DNA of 17,935 nucleotides from Anaerolinea thermophila. Its GTDB lineage: Bacteria > Chloroflexota > Anaerolineae > Anaerolineales > Villigracilaceae. Location of the stretch: NCBI GenBank assembly GCA_020722305.1, contig DYLB01000022.1, positions 1 through 17,935 of the forward strand, in the 5' to 3' direction. A model generated the notes under the pieces. The model was not told where the DNA came from and ran no database searches. It saw only the letters and a list, made by a program, of their open reading frames with translations. A program made the translations under genes and the position numbers. This document shows positions 1 through 8,806 of the stretch, piece by piece (within the stretch, counting starts at the first letter, position 1; each line of letters begins with the position of its first letter).

Positions 1-25
1 AAACATAGAATTCTGAGAGGTTCGA

Positions 26-1652
<1,627 letters not shown>

Positions 1653-1660
<8 letters not shown>

Positions 1661-1757
1661 CACCCGTACCCAACTCGCCAAACTGGGGCGGGTGTGCCTG
1701 CTTTGCATCGGCCTCATCACCGGACCGGTGGTTCTGATTCAGTTCCTGACGGCCTGA
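1653..1757 (+). CDS. putative 34-residue single-span membrane protein coupled to pyrG
   Basis: I do not recognise a family. The frame starts at an ATG inside the end of pyrG, overlapping its stop by 8 bases (ATGGATGA), a classic translational-coupling arrangement. A strong Shine-Dalgarno AAGGAG lies at 1639-1644, 8 bases before the ATG. The peptide has a short charged N-terminus (MDDTRTQLAK) followed by an uninterrupted hydrophobic stretch from about residue 11 to 34, long enough for one membrane helix, with two Cys in CLLC. Codon third positions are GC-rich as in the neighbours. The last 19 bases overlap the 3' end of the convergent acyltransferase gene. It could instead be a decayed remnant or a chance frame. 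The ribosome site, overlap and hydrophobicity together favour a real small protein. Confidence 0.5.
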
Positions 1758-2443
1758 TGCTCGTCCCGGAATCCCTCCGGGATTTCGGCGTAGATGCCGC
1801 GCATTTCGGGGGGCAGACCCGCGGCCAGAGCAAACATCAGCCGGTCGGTCAGCGCCAGCGGCGTCTCGCCTGGAAGCGGCAGCAATAGCGGCAGCAGGCT
1901 GACCGTCACGCGCGCCCGGCGGGGGAAATGCTTGAAGAACCGGTCCGTCCCGACAATCGCCATCGGCACGATCGGCGCGCCTTTCTCGATTGCCAGGCGC
2001 GCCGTGCCGGTTTTCGCCACCCCCAGTCCCCGGCCCCGGGAGCGGGTCCCCTCGGGGAACATGCCGAGCGTTTGGCCCTGATCGAGCACCCTGGCGGCAT
2101 GGAGTCTGGCCCAGCGGTCTTTCTCGCCGCGGTAGACCGGGAAAGCTCCCAGGTTGCGCAGGACGGCATCCATGACCGGGTTCTTGAACAACTCGGCCTT
2201 GCCCATGAAAAAGATGGGACGCGGTAGGGAAAGCTGCATCGGGAAAACGTCGAAATTAGTGACGTGGTTGGCTGCCACGATTACTGGGCCGTCGAGCGGG
2301 AAATTTTCCAACCCAACCACTTCCAGCCTCATCAAAAGGCGGAATACGCCGGATAGAATGGCCGTGATGACCGCCCTGAATGGCGTCATTTCGAAGTGGA
2401 ATCTTTTGCGCTCGCGTATATCGAAGTCGGAAGTTTCGTTCAA
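1739..2443 (-). CDS. plsC: 1-acyl-sn-glycerol-3-phosphate acyltransferase (PlsC family)
   Basis: Membrane-associated acyltransferase expected to transfer an acyl chain to lysophosphatidic acid in phospholipid synthesis. The catalytic HX4D motif is His60-Asp65 in NHVTNFD. The phosphate-binding block is FPEGTRSRG at about residues 129-137, with Glu131. A later block with PIVPMAIVG is also typical. A hydrophobic segment at about residues 22-40 precedes the catalytic part. At 234 residues the length is normal. The reading frame begins at a TTG with GAGG 8 bases upstream. An in-frame ATG at residue 19 (plus-strand 2387-2389) lacks a good ribosome site, so I keep the TTG, with reserve. The gene converges on pyrG and diverges from eno. 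Substrate specificity within the PlsC family cannot be read from sequence. Confidence 0.9.
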   Translation of the reverse strand: MNETSDFDIRERKRFHFEMTPFRAVITAILSGVFRLLMRLEVVGLENFPLDGPVIVAANHVTNFDVFPMQLSLPRPIFFMGKAELFKNPVMDAVLRNLGAFPVYRGEKDRWARLHAARVLDQGQTLGMFPEGTRSRGRGLGVAKTGTARLAIEKGAPIVPMAIVGTDRFFKHFPRRARVTVSLLPLLLPLPGETPLALTDRLMFALAAGLPPEMRGIYAEIPEGFRDEHQAVRN

Positions 2444-2478
2444 AACAAGAGCCTCGCAAACCAGGACTGAGAAAGTGG

Positions 2479-2506
2479 ATTATACTAATCCCCGATATTT
2501 TCAAGC
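2479..2506 (-). promoter_or_regulatory. possible promoter for the acyltransferase gene in the divergent gap
   Basis: On the minus strand a perfect TATAAT covers 2479-2484. A weak -35 lies upstream: TTGAAA at 2499-2504, with a short 14-base spacer. This would start transcription about 30 bases before the TTG start. The same bases read TATACT on the plus strand (2481-2486) and might serve eno, but no good -35 partner is visible there. The 85-base gap between the two genes must hold promoters for both. The assignment is tentative. Confidence 0.3.
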
Positions 2507-2528
2507 ATAATAACCCCTGGAGTTGAAA

Positions 2529-3821
2529 ATGGACACTATCATCGAAAGTATTTCTGCGCTCGAAATCCTCGATTCGCGCGGCAACCCGACCGTGGAGGTC
2601 GAGATCGTGCTGGCCGACGGCTCGTGGGGACGGGCGGCCGTGCCTTCCGGCGCTTCGACGGGCGTTCACGAAGCCCTGGAACTGCGCGACGGCGACAAGA
2701 ACCGTTATCTGGGCAAAGGCGTGAGCCAGGCGGTCGCCAACGTCAACGGCGTGATCGCCGACGCCCTCTTCGGCTGGGACGCCAGCGAACAGCGCGCCAT
2801 TGACCGCGAATTGCTCGCCATAGACGGGACGCCAAACAAATCCAGGTTGGGCGCCAACGCCATCCTTGGCGTCAGCCTGGCCGCCGCCAAGGCCGCGGCC
2901 AACTCGCTCGGCCTGCCGCTCTACCGTTATCTCGGCGGCGTGCACGCCCACGTGCTGCCCGTCCCGATGATGAACATCCTCAACGGCGGCGTCCACACGG
3001 CCTGGCAGTCCACCGACATGCAGGAATTCATGGTCATGCCCTTCGGCGCGCCGACCTTTGCCGAGGGCCTGCGCTGGGGCGCGGAAATCTACCACGCCCT
3101 CAAATCTGTGCTGAAAGAAAAGGGATATGCCACCCTGGTCGGCGACGAGGGCGGATACGCCCCGGCCCTCAAAGCCAACGACGAAGCCGTGGAAGTCATC
3201 CTGGCCGCCATCGAAAAAGCCGGATTTCGGGCCGGGCGCGGCCTCGACGTGGCGATTGCGCTCGATCCGGCGGCTTCGGAACTCTTCGAAGAAGAGAGCA
3301 ACACCTACAACCTGCGCAAAGAAGGCCGGAAATTGACCGGCGCGGAGATGGTCGCCTATTGGAAGAAATGGATTGAACAGTACCCGATCGTCTCCATCGA
3401 AGACGGGCTGGCGCAGAACGACTGGGAATCCTGGAGCCTGATGACCTCTGAACTGGGAAGCCGGATCCAGATCGTGGGCGACGACCTGCTCGTCACCAAC
3501 CCGACCCGGGTCCGGCGCGGCATCCGAGAGAACACCTGCAACGCCCTGCTGGTCAAGCTCAACCAGATCGGCTCGCTGACCGAGACCATCGAAGCTGCGG
3601 AACTATGTCACCGCGCCGGCTGGCGGACGGTCATCTCGCACCGTTCCGGCGAAACCGAGGACGCCACCATCGCCGACCTGGCCGTGGCCCTCAATACCGG
3701 CCAGATCAAGACCGGCGCGCCGGCCCGCTCAGACCGGGTCGCCAAGTACAACCAGTTGCTGCGGATCGAGGCCGAACTCGGCGAGACCGCAAAATACGCC
3801 GGCTGGGATGCCTTGAAGTAA
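2529..3821 (+). CDS. eno: Enolase (phosphopyruvate hydratase)
   Basis: Cytosolic glycolytic enzyme converting 2-phosphoglycerate to phosphoenolpyruvate. It has 430 residues, the usual bacterial length. The N-terminal block ALEILDSRGNPTVEVE and the loop SGASTGVHEALELRD are canonical. Active-site residues are in place: Glu207 in GDEGGYAP, Lys343 in VKLNQIGS, His371 with the following Ser in SHRSGETED, and Lys394 in IKTGAPARSDR. The metal-ligand blocks SIEDGL and GDDLLVTN are present. An in-frame TTG lies two codons earlier at 2523, but GGAG at 2519-2522 is 6 bases from the ATG at 2529 and would abut the TTG, so the ATG is chosen. The gene stands alone, divergent from the acyltransferase and separated from the sugar locus by a repeat-rich gap. 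Confidence 0.98.
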   Translation: MDTIIESISALEILDSRGNPTVEVEIVLADGSWGRAAVPSGASTGVHEALELRDGDKNRYLGKGVSQAVANVNGVIADALFGWDASEQRAIDRELLAIDGTPNKSRLGANAILGVSLAAAKAAANSLGLPLYRYLGGVHAHVLPVPMMNILNGGVHTAWQSTDMQEFMVMPFGAPTFAEGLRWGAEIYHALKSVLKEKGYATLVGDEGGYAPALKANDEAVEVILAAIEKAGFRAGRGLDVAIALDPAASELFEEESNTYNLRKEGRKLTGAEMVAYWKKWIEQYPIVSIEDGLAQNDWESWSLMTSELGSRIQIVGDDLLVTNPTRVRRGIRENTCNALLVKLNQIGSLTETIEAAELCHRAGWRTVISHRSGETEDATIADLAVALNTGQIKTGAPARSDRVAKYNQLLRIEAELGETAKYAGWDALK

Positions 3822-3910
3822 TCCCAGCCTCGAAATTTCATCCAGGCGGCCCGCTTTGTGTATTTAGTGAGCCGCTTTATTGTCCCATATTGTCAGCACG
3901 CCTCAATCTC

Positions 3911-3960
3911 ATTGCGAGGAGCGCTCTTTGCGATAGCATCCCCTTTGGGGACGAAGCAAT
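3911..3960. repeat. interspersed palindromic repeat (ATTGCGAGGAGC ... GACGAAGCAAT type)
   Basis: The ends ATTGC (3911-3915) and GCAAT (3956-3960) are inverted. The left half ATTGCGAGGAGCG and right half GACGAAGCAATCCCC match a mobile-looking intergenic repeat that I recall from many Chloroflexota and some other bacteria. The middle part folds again (CCCC TTT GGGG). No coding sense is seen. The family link is from memory and is not proved here. Confidence 0.6.
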
Positions 3961-3983
3961 CCCCGCCCGATAGTATTATCGCG

Positions 3984-4012
3984 CAACATTTGCCTTGAAC
4001 GCGCAAATGTTG
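3984..4012. repeat. perfect 10-base inverted repeat
   Basis: CAACATTTGC at 3984-3993 and GCAAATGTTG at 4003-4012 are perfect reverse complements around a 9-base loop. No T-run follows, so it is not an obvious terminator. It lies only 3 bases before the next palindrome and may form one composite element with it. Confidence 0.6.
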
Positions 4013-4015
4013 TAG

Positions 4016-4033
4016 GGCGACATTTATGTCGCC
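4016..4033. repeat. perfect 8-base palindrome (GGCGACAT TT ATGTCGCC)
   Basis: GGCGACAT at 4016-4023 and ATGTCGCC at 4026-4033 are perfect reverse complements with only two bases between. Preceded by TTGTAG, it resembles the 'TTGTAGGG(G)CGAC...GTCGCC' class of short interspersed repeats I associate with Chloroflexota. The family link is from memory. Confidence 0.6.
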
Positions 4034-4041
4034 GTTTGGTT

Positions 4042-4081
4042 GCGGCATGCTTGCCCTGAGCAAAGCCGAAGGGAATGCCGC
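4042..4081. repeat. interspersed palindromic repeat with CCCTGAGC-AAA-GCCGAAGGG core
   Basis: The outer arms GCGGCAT (4042-4048) and ATGCCGC (4075-4081) are perfect reverse complements, and the inner CCCT/AGGG also pair. The core resembles the very common short repeat CCCTGAGCGAAGTCGAAGGG. Read in frame it gives the PEQSRR-type peptide often seen in over-extended gene calls, which argues against starting the ROK gene at 4040. A variant core on the opposite strand occurs inside the peroxidase gene at 11907-11921. Confidence 0.65.
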
Positions 4082-4094
4082 GTTACGAATTGCC

Positions 4095-4111
4095 AACATA
4101 TTGTTAAACAA
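4095..4111. promoter_or_regulatory. candidate operator: two overlapping dyads upstream of the ROK promoter
   Basis: TTGTT-A-AACAA at 4101-4111 is a perfect palindrome. It overlaps a second dyad, AACA-TAT-TGTT at 4095-4105. Both end just before the -35 box at 4113. AT-rich dyads at a promoter suit a helix-turn-helix regulator such as the ROK protein encoded next, controlling its own gene. Binding by that protein is inference. Confidence 0.35.
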
Positions 4112-4112
4112 C

Positions 4113-4140
4113 TTGACAAATTAAATTTTCGTGCTATGAT
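4113..4140 (+). promoter_or_regulatory. sigma-70-type promoter of the sugar locus
   Basis: A perfect -35 TTGACA (4113-4118) is followed after 16 bases by a near-perfect -10 TATGAT (4135-4140). Transcription would begin near 4147, leaving about 34 bases of leader before the GTG at 4181. This is the best promoter visible in the window and would drive the ROK gene. I see no other convincing promoter before malE, so it may also drive the importer genes. Confidence 0.75.
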
Positions 4141-4180
4141 AAATGCACTTATATACGCCGAAACACCCCGGAAATCACCT

Positions 4181-5431
4181 GTGACCCAGTATTTTGGCTA
4201 CACTTCCCCACAGAATGTAAGAAATCTTAACAAACACGCCGCCCTTGACCTGATCCGCTTCACGGCTGGGGGGATTTCACGCGTCGAGCTGGCCCATCGG
4301 ATGGCGCTCAGCCGGGCCGCGGTGACCTCCATCGTCAACGACCTGATCGAGGCCGAGATCGTGCGCGAGGCTGAGAGCCGCTCTGCCAACAGCGGACGCC
4401 CGCCCATCATCCTGGAGATCAACCCGAACAGCGAATACGTTGCCGGGGTAGACATGGGCGCGACGCACCTCTCCATTGTGATCGCCAATTACGCCGCGAA
4501 TTTCATCCTGGAAAAAGAAATCCCTTTCGACATTGCCCAAGGGCCAAAACCCTGCTTGAACCAGGCCAACGAACTGCTCCAGGAAGCCCTCTCCGAAACC
4601 TCCATCAGGATCGAACAGATCAACGCCATCGGCGTGGGCGTTCCCGGCCCGATCGCCTCGGAGGCGGGCATGGTCGTTGCGCCGCCGATCATGCCCGGCT
4701 GGGACCGCTTCCCCATTCGGACCACGCTCGAGAAAATGTGGGGCTGCCCGGTTTCGCTCAACAACGATGCCGAACTGGGCGCGCTGGGTGAATGGGCTTA
4801 CGGCGCGGGGCGCGGCGTGCGGAACCTGGCCTACATCAAAGTGGGGACCGGGATTGGCGCGGGCCTGCTGCTGGACGGCCAAATCTATCACGGCGCGACC
4901 GGGTCGGCGGGCGAGATCGGGCATCTAACGATTGACGAGAACGGCCCGCTGTGTACCTGCGGCAACCGCGGCTGTCTCGAAGCCCTGGCCGGTGGACAAG
5001 CCATCGCCAGCCAGGCCCAGGAGTCCGTCCATAACGGCAAGCGGACCATCCTGTCCGAGATCGTGCCGGTGGAACGGATCAGCGCCCAGGACGTGGCCGA
5101 AGCGGCCCGTCAAGGCGATTTGATCTCGCAGCAAATCCTGGCCCGGGCCGGCAGCCATTTAGGCATAGCAATTGCCGGGTTGGTCAATATTTTCAACCCG
5201 AACATGGTGGTGGTTGGCGGCGGAGTGGCCCAGATCGGGGACCTGTTCCTCGAACCGGTCCGCCAGGCTGTGCAGCGTCGCAGCCTGCCTGCCGCGGCTC
5301 ACGCAGTGCGGATCACGACCGCATTATTAGGCAGAAGATCGTCCAGTATGGGCGCGGTGGTACAGGCATTGACGATTGCCCTGCACCAGCGCGCCGAAGG
5401 AAAGGAGGTGAGGCAGACTCTCGTAGTATAA
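4181..5431 (+). CDS. ROK-family transcriptional regulator (NagC/XylR/Mlc type)
   Basis: Cytoplasmic sugar-responsive DNA-binding protein. With the GTG start chosen here it has 416 residues, usual for HTH-ROK regulators. An N-terminal winged helix (about residues 14-75, with GGISRVELAHRMALSRAAVT) precedes a sugar-kinase-like ROK domain. That domain shows the phosphate loop Asp91-x-Gly-x-Thr95, the kinase Asp196 in NNDAELGA, the GEIGH block, and the zinc site His248, Cys258, Cys260 and Cys265 in CTCGNRGC. All kinase residues are kept, so weak sugar kinase activity is possible. A start at 4040 would lie in a repeat upstream of the promoter, and an ATG at 4136 falls in the -10 box. GTG 4181 is downstream of the predicted transcript start but has only a weak ribosome site. 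It is 87 bases before malE and is the likely local regulator of the maltodextrin genes. Confidence 0.88.
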   Translation: MTQYFGYTSPQNVRNLNKHAALDLIRFTAGGISRVELAHRMALSRAAVTSIVNDLIEAEIVREAESRSANSGRPPIILEINPNSEYVAGVDMGATHLSIVIANYAANFILEKEIPFDIAQGPKPCLNQANELLQEALSETSIRIEQINAIGVGVPGPIASEAGMVVAPPIMPGWDRFPIRTTLEKMWGCPVSLNNDAELGALGEWAYGAGRGVRNLAYIKVGTGIGAGLLLDGQIYHGATGSAGEIGHLTIDENGPLCTCGNRGCLEALAGGQAIASQAQESVHNGKRTILSEIVPVERISAQDVAEAARQGDLISQQILARAGSHLGIAIAGLVNIFNPNMVVVGGGVAQIGDLFLEPVRQAVQRRSLPAAAHAVRITTALLGRRSSSMGAVVQALTIALHQRAEGKEVRQTLVV

Positions 5432-5489
5432 ATAAAACCTCAATAACCCACACACGTCTGGGACTCTGCAAACCGGCAGGCCCACACAA

Positions 5490-5504
5490 AATTTCTGAAA
5501 AATT
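5490..5504. promoter_or_regulatory. imperfect AT-rich dyad before the malE ribosome site
   Basis: AATTTCTGAAAAATT has 6 of 7 arm positions complementary and abuts the malE ribosome site AAGGAG (5506-5511). It lies in the 87-base gap after the ROK gene, where no clear promoter is seen. It might be an operator or a chance AT-rich match. Confidence 0.2.
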
Positions 5505-5518
5505 CAAGGAGAAAGAGA

Positions 5519-7090
5519 ATGAAAAAGAGTTTGTTCACCCTGTTCAGCCTCGTGCTGGCGCTCACCATGGCCCTGGCGGCCTGCGGCCCGGCCGCGACCC
5601 CCACTGCGGCCCCCACCGAAGCACCGACGATGGCCCCGACCGAAGAGCCGACGATGGCTCCCACCGAGCCGCCCACCGTCGAACCCGTTGGCACCCTGCG
5701 CATCTGGGCCGACGATACCCGCGCCCCGATCCTGCAAGACCTGGCCGACGAAGTGCTGGCGGCCTACCAGCTCGAACTGGTTGTCGAACTGAAGTCCGCC
5801 ATTCGCGATGACTTCCAGGTTGCCGCGCCGCTCGGCGAAGGCCCCGACATCATCGTCATCCCCCACGACCAGGCCGGTACGCTGGTCGCCAACGGTCTGC
5901 TGGCCGAGGTTGACCTGGGCGACAAGGCCGCCGATTTCGCCCCCAATGCCCTGCAAGCCTGCACTTTCGACGGCGTTCTGTACTGCATGCCCTACGCCAC
6001 CGAAAACCTGGCCTTCTTCTACAACACGGACCTGGTCGAGACCCCGCCGACCACCTGGGACGAAGTCCTCAGCATGGGTAAGGCGCTGAAGGATGCCGGT
6101 AAGGTGGACTATGTGATGGCCGTGACCGGTACCACCTACGATGTCTACCCGCTGTTCACTTCCTTCGGCGGCTACATCTTCGGCAAGGACGCCAACGGTA
6201 ATTGGAACCCCGAGGATCTCGGTGTTGATAGTGAAGGCATGATCGCCGGCGTCAAGTGGCTGGCCGACGGCGTCGCGGCTGGCGACCTGCCCGCCGACTG
6301 GGACTGGGCCAACAACCATGCCCTGTTCGAGACCGGCAAGGTCCCGTTCATCATGGCCGGCCCCTGGGCTTTGAGCCGCATCCGTGAATCCGGTGTGCCC
6401 TATGCCATCACGAACTTCCCTGGCAACGGTTATCCCTTCGCCGGGACCCAGGGCTTCTTCATCAACGCCCAGAGCGAGAACGTTCTGCTGGCTCAGGCCT
6501 TCTTGAACGAATTCGTCGCCACCGAAGACGTGATGCTGAAACTCTACCAAGCCGGCCAGCGCCCGCCCGCCTATCTGCCCGCCCTGGCCAAGGTTGACGA
6601 TCCCGACCTGGTCGCCATGGCTGAAGCCGGCAAAAATGCTACCATGATGCCCGCCATCCCCGCCATGGGTTCGGTGTGGGGCAGCTGGAACGACGCGGTC
6701 GTCCTGGCCCGGGATGGGAAACAGGATGCCGAAACGGCCATGAAAGATGCCGGCACCAAGATCCGCAACCTGATCGCCAACCCGTTGACCGGCATGGTCA
6801 ACGTCCCCGGATCGTACCAGGCCCAGGCCGGATGCCCCGGCGACTGGCAGCCTGAGTGCGCCGTGACGGCCATGGTCAAGGGTGACGACGGCAAGTGGCG
6901 CAGCGGCCCGTTCAACCTGACCGCCGGTGATTACGAAGTCAAGGTCGCCCTGGATGGTTCCTGGACCACCAACTACGGCTCCGATGGCGCTCAAGACGGC
7001 CCGAACTACAAGTTCACGATGGCCGCCGACGGCACCGTGGAGTTCGTGTTCGACCCCGAAACCAAGTTGCTGGAGATCATCACTAAGTAA
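5519..7090 (+). CDS. malE: Maltodextrin-type ABC importer binding lipoprotein with C-terminal X25-like module
   Basis: Membrane-anchored solute-binding protein that presents maltose or maltodextrin to MalFG. Residues 1-22 form a lipoprotein signal with lipobox LAAC (Cys22). A Thr/Pro/Glu-rich linker (about 23-58) follows, then a family 1 (MalE-like) binding domain of about 365 residues starting at GTLRIWAD. From about residue 428 a separate module of about 95 residues begins (VPGSYQAQAGCPGDWQPEC ... YEVKVALDGSW). It matches the pattern of the X25 module of Bacillus-type pullulanases, and its Cys439/Cys447 pair could form a disulphide. At 523 residues the protein exceeds the usual binding-protein length by this module. 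AAGGAG at 5506-5511 fixes the start. It is followed by a hairpin terminator and malF. Sugar specificity is inferred from the three GH13 neighbours. Confidence 0.9.
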   Translation: MKKSLFTLFSLVLALTMALAACGPAATPTAAPTEAPTMAPTEEPTMAPTEPPTVEPVGTLRIWADDTRAPILQDLADEVLAAYQLELVVELKSAIRDDFQVAAPLGEGPDIIVIPHDQAGTLVANGLLAEVDLGDKAADFAPNALQACTFDGVLYCMPYATENLAFFYNTDLVETPPTTWDEVLSMGKALKDAGKVDYVMAVTGTTYDVYPLFTSFGGYIFGKDANGNWNPEDLGVDSEGMIAGVKWLADGVAAGDLPADWDWANNHALFETGKVPFIMAGPWALSRIRESGVPYAITNFPGNGYPFAGTQGFFINAQSENVLLAQAFLNEFVATEDVMLKLYQAGQRPPAYLPALAKVDDPDLVAMAEAGKNATMMPAIPAMGSVWGSWNDAVVLARDGKQDAETAMKDAGTKIRNLIANPLTGMVNVPGSYQAQAGCPGDWQPECAVTAMVKGDDGKWRSGPFNLTAGDYEVKVALDGSWTTNYGSDGAQDGPNYKFTMAADGTVEFVFDPETKLLEIITK

Positions 7091-7106
7091 AACATCCAGT
7101 GACACC

Positions 7107-7149
7107 GAAGGCTGGGGAGTGCTTGCGCTCCTCAGCCTTCACTTTATTT
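7107..7149 (+). terminator. intercistronic hairpin terminator between malE and malF
   Basis: GAAGGCTGGGGAG (7107-7119) pairs with CTCCTCAGCCTTC (7128-7140): 13 pairs with one G-U, around an 8-base loop. The T-rich ACTTTATTT follows. A partial terminator here would lower malFG and downstream expression relative to the binding protein, a common layout in binding-protein importers. It could also protect the malE mRNA 3' end. Confidence 0.75.
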
Positions 7150-7207
7150 CCTTGCAGCCATTATTTGTCCATCGGGCACTCCCTGACACAAAAACGAGGA
7201 GCACGAA

Positions 7208-8806
7208 ATGAACAAGACCTCTCGTGGACAATCGAAAAGCAGACTCGCCACGGAAGATTCCCTGGCCTCCAAGCTGATCCGCATCCTCTTGATCGTCTTA
7301 TTCGATGTGGGGTCGGTTTGGTTCATCCAAAGCGCGCTGTCCCTGGGTTTCGACCAGTTGGTGATCGTCTTCGCCGTCATCGCGGTCATGCTCAATCTTA
7401 TTTTCCTGCTCCCAAGAGCCTATCCCTTCCGCTGGATGGCAGTCGGGTTGAGCTTCCTGATTTTGTTTACGGTTTATCCCATCATTTTTACAATTTACGT
7501 CGCATTCACGAACTACGGCGATGGGCATCTCCTGACCAAAGAGCAGGCGATCCCGATCATCCAGAAAGCCACCTACCTGCCGGAAGAAGGCAAATCCTAC
7601 TCGTGGACAGCCTTCAAAGCCGACTCGGGCGAATATGCCCTGTGGCTGGTCAACCCTGAAGGGGAATCCTTCCTCGCCAAACCCGGAGTGGAGATCGTCC
7701 CCGCGATGCCGGGCGACCCGGGCATCGGCGAAGCGGACAGCAAAGGCATCCCGACCAGCATCGAGGGTTACAAACGGCTGAACACCTTACTCGCTGCCGC
7801 CGACAAAGAACTACCCAAGATCAAATTCGGCCTCGAAGGGGACCAGACGATCCAGATCCGCTCGCCAAGCGAAGCCGCCGAACTGGAAATCCTCTACATT
7901 TACGATCCCGATACAGACACCTTTACAGACCAGTCCAACGGGGACATTTACTACAACGCCAGCGGCACCTGGACGGCCCGCAACGGAAAAATCCTCAAGC
8001 CGGGTTTCAGGGCCTTCGTCGGGTGGAAAAACTTCATTGATTTTTCCACCAGCCCCGCCATCCGCGGCCCGCTGGTCCAGATCCTCACCTGGAACTTCAT
8101 CTTCCCCACCTTTAGCGTCCTCTCGACCTTTGCACTGGGCCTGGCAATCGCCATCATGTTCAACGACCGGGATTTCCCGCTCAAGAAACTCATCCGCTCG
8201 TTACTGCTGATCCCCTACACCATCCCCGGCCTGATCAGCATCATCATGTGGCGCGGCCTGTTGAACTCCGAATTCGGCGTGATCAACCGCTTTCTGGAGG
8301 GTCTGATCGGCTGGGCGCCGCCCTGGATGACCGAATCTTTCTGGGCTAAAGTAGCCATCTTGCTCGTCAACCTTTGGCTCGGATACCCGTATTTCATGCT
8401 GATCAGCAGCGGCGCGCTGCAATCCATCCCCGCAGATATTTACGAAGCAGCCACCATAGACGGGGCGACCAGCTGGCAGAAATTCCGCGATATCACTCTG
8501 CCCCTGTTGCTGGTGGCCGTCGGGCCGCTCCTGATCGCCTCCTACGTCTTCAACTTCAACAACTTCAACCTGATCTACCTGTTCATCGGCGGCGGCCCCC
8601 CGATTGTCGGTGCCTCCACCCAGGCGGGCCATACCGACATTCTGATCAGTTACGTGTACAAACTCGCCTTCGAGAGCGGCGGGCGCGGCGTCCAGTATGG
8701 CCTGGCCTCGGCCATATCCATTATCGTGTTCTTCATCGTCGGCACGATCACCCTGCTCCAATACCGGTTCACGAATATGTGGGAGGAGGTTAGCGAAAAT
8801 GTCTAA
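7208..8806 (+). CDS. malF: Maltodextrin ABC importer permease MalF
   Basis: Inner-membrane subunit of the importer, pairing with MalG. At 532 residues it is close to the long enterobacterial MalF and longer than most sugar permeases. The layout also fits: three N-terminal membrane segments (within about residues 17-103), a large extracytoplasmic insert (about 105-275) corresponding to the MalF P2 loop, then five more segments. The cytoplasmic EAA loop that contacts the ATPase is at about 412-434 (YEAATIDGATSWQKF ... LPLL). GAGGAG at 7196-7201 sets the start. The stop overlaps the malG start by 8 bases (ATGTCTAA), so translation is coupled. The insert is expected to touch the binding protein. 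No ATPase gene is adjacent. Confidence 0.93.
   Translation: MNKTSRGQSKSRLATEDSLASKLIRILLIVLFDVGSVWFIQSALSLGFDQLVIVFAVIAVMLNLIFLLPRAYPFRWMAVGLSFLILFTVYPIIFTIYVAFTNYGDGHLLTKEQAIPIIQKATYLPEEGKSYSWTAFKADSGEYALWLVNPEGESFLAKPGVEIVPAMPGDPGIGEADSKGIPTSIEGYKRLNTLLAAADKELPKIKFGLEGDQTIQIRSPSEAAELEILYIYDPDTDTFTDQSNGDIYYNASGTWTARNGKILKPGFRAFVGWKNFIDFSTSPAIRGPLVQILTWNFIFPTFSVLSTFALGLAIAIMFNDRDFPLKKLIRSLLLIPYTIPGLISIIMWRGLLNSEFGVINRFLEGLIGWAPPWMTESFWAKVAILLVNLWLGYPYFMLISSGALQSIPADIYEAATIDGATSWQKFRDITLPLLLVAVGPLLIASYVFNFNNFNLIYLFIGGGPPIVGASTQAGHTDILISYVYKLAFESGGRGVQYGLASAISIIVFFIVGTITLLQYRFTNMWEEVSENV

Larger units (their letters stand above)
3822..4112. other. gene-free, repeat-rich gap between eno and the ROK regulator gene
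   Basis: I see no credible gene here. Just after eno there is a weak hairpin, GCGGC at 3846-3850 with GCCGC at 3871-3875, followed by TTTATTGT, which might act as a terminator. From 3911 to 4081 four palindromic elements of different sequence lie almost end to end, each listed separately. The composition is AT-richer than in the genes. An open frame reading into the ROK gene begins at 4040, inside one of these repeats, and is not taken as its start. Confidence 0.7.

Noticed and set aside
2481..2511. Plus-strand promoter for eno (TATACT at 2481 or CATAAT at 2506)
   Set aside because: Neither -10-like box has a recognisable -35 at the right distance, so the site cannot be fixed from sequence alone.
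2523..2528. TTG start two codons before the eno ATG
   Set aside because: The GGAG ribosome site ends at 2522, directly against the TTG, but is correctly spaced (6 bases) from the ATG at 2529.
3846..3880. Possible rho-independent terminator after eno
   Set aside because: The stem is only 5 pairs with a 20-base loop and a poor T-run, too weak to annotate as a separate terminator.
3911..4081. Possible CRISPR array in the repeat-rich gap
   Set aside because: The elements differ from each other, are palindromic and unevenly spaced, with no identical repeats or spacers.
4040..4180. N-terminal extension of the ROK protein starting at 4040
   Set aside because: The extension is encoded by an interspersed repeat and by the promoter itself, so it lies upstream of the likely transcript start.
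5504..7105. 533-codon open frame on the minus strand opposite malE
   Set aside because: It mirrors malE codons in GC-rich DNA, has no recognisable domain, and covers a gene with a clear signal peptide, fold and ribosome site.
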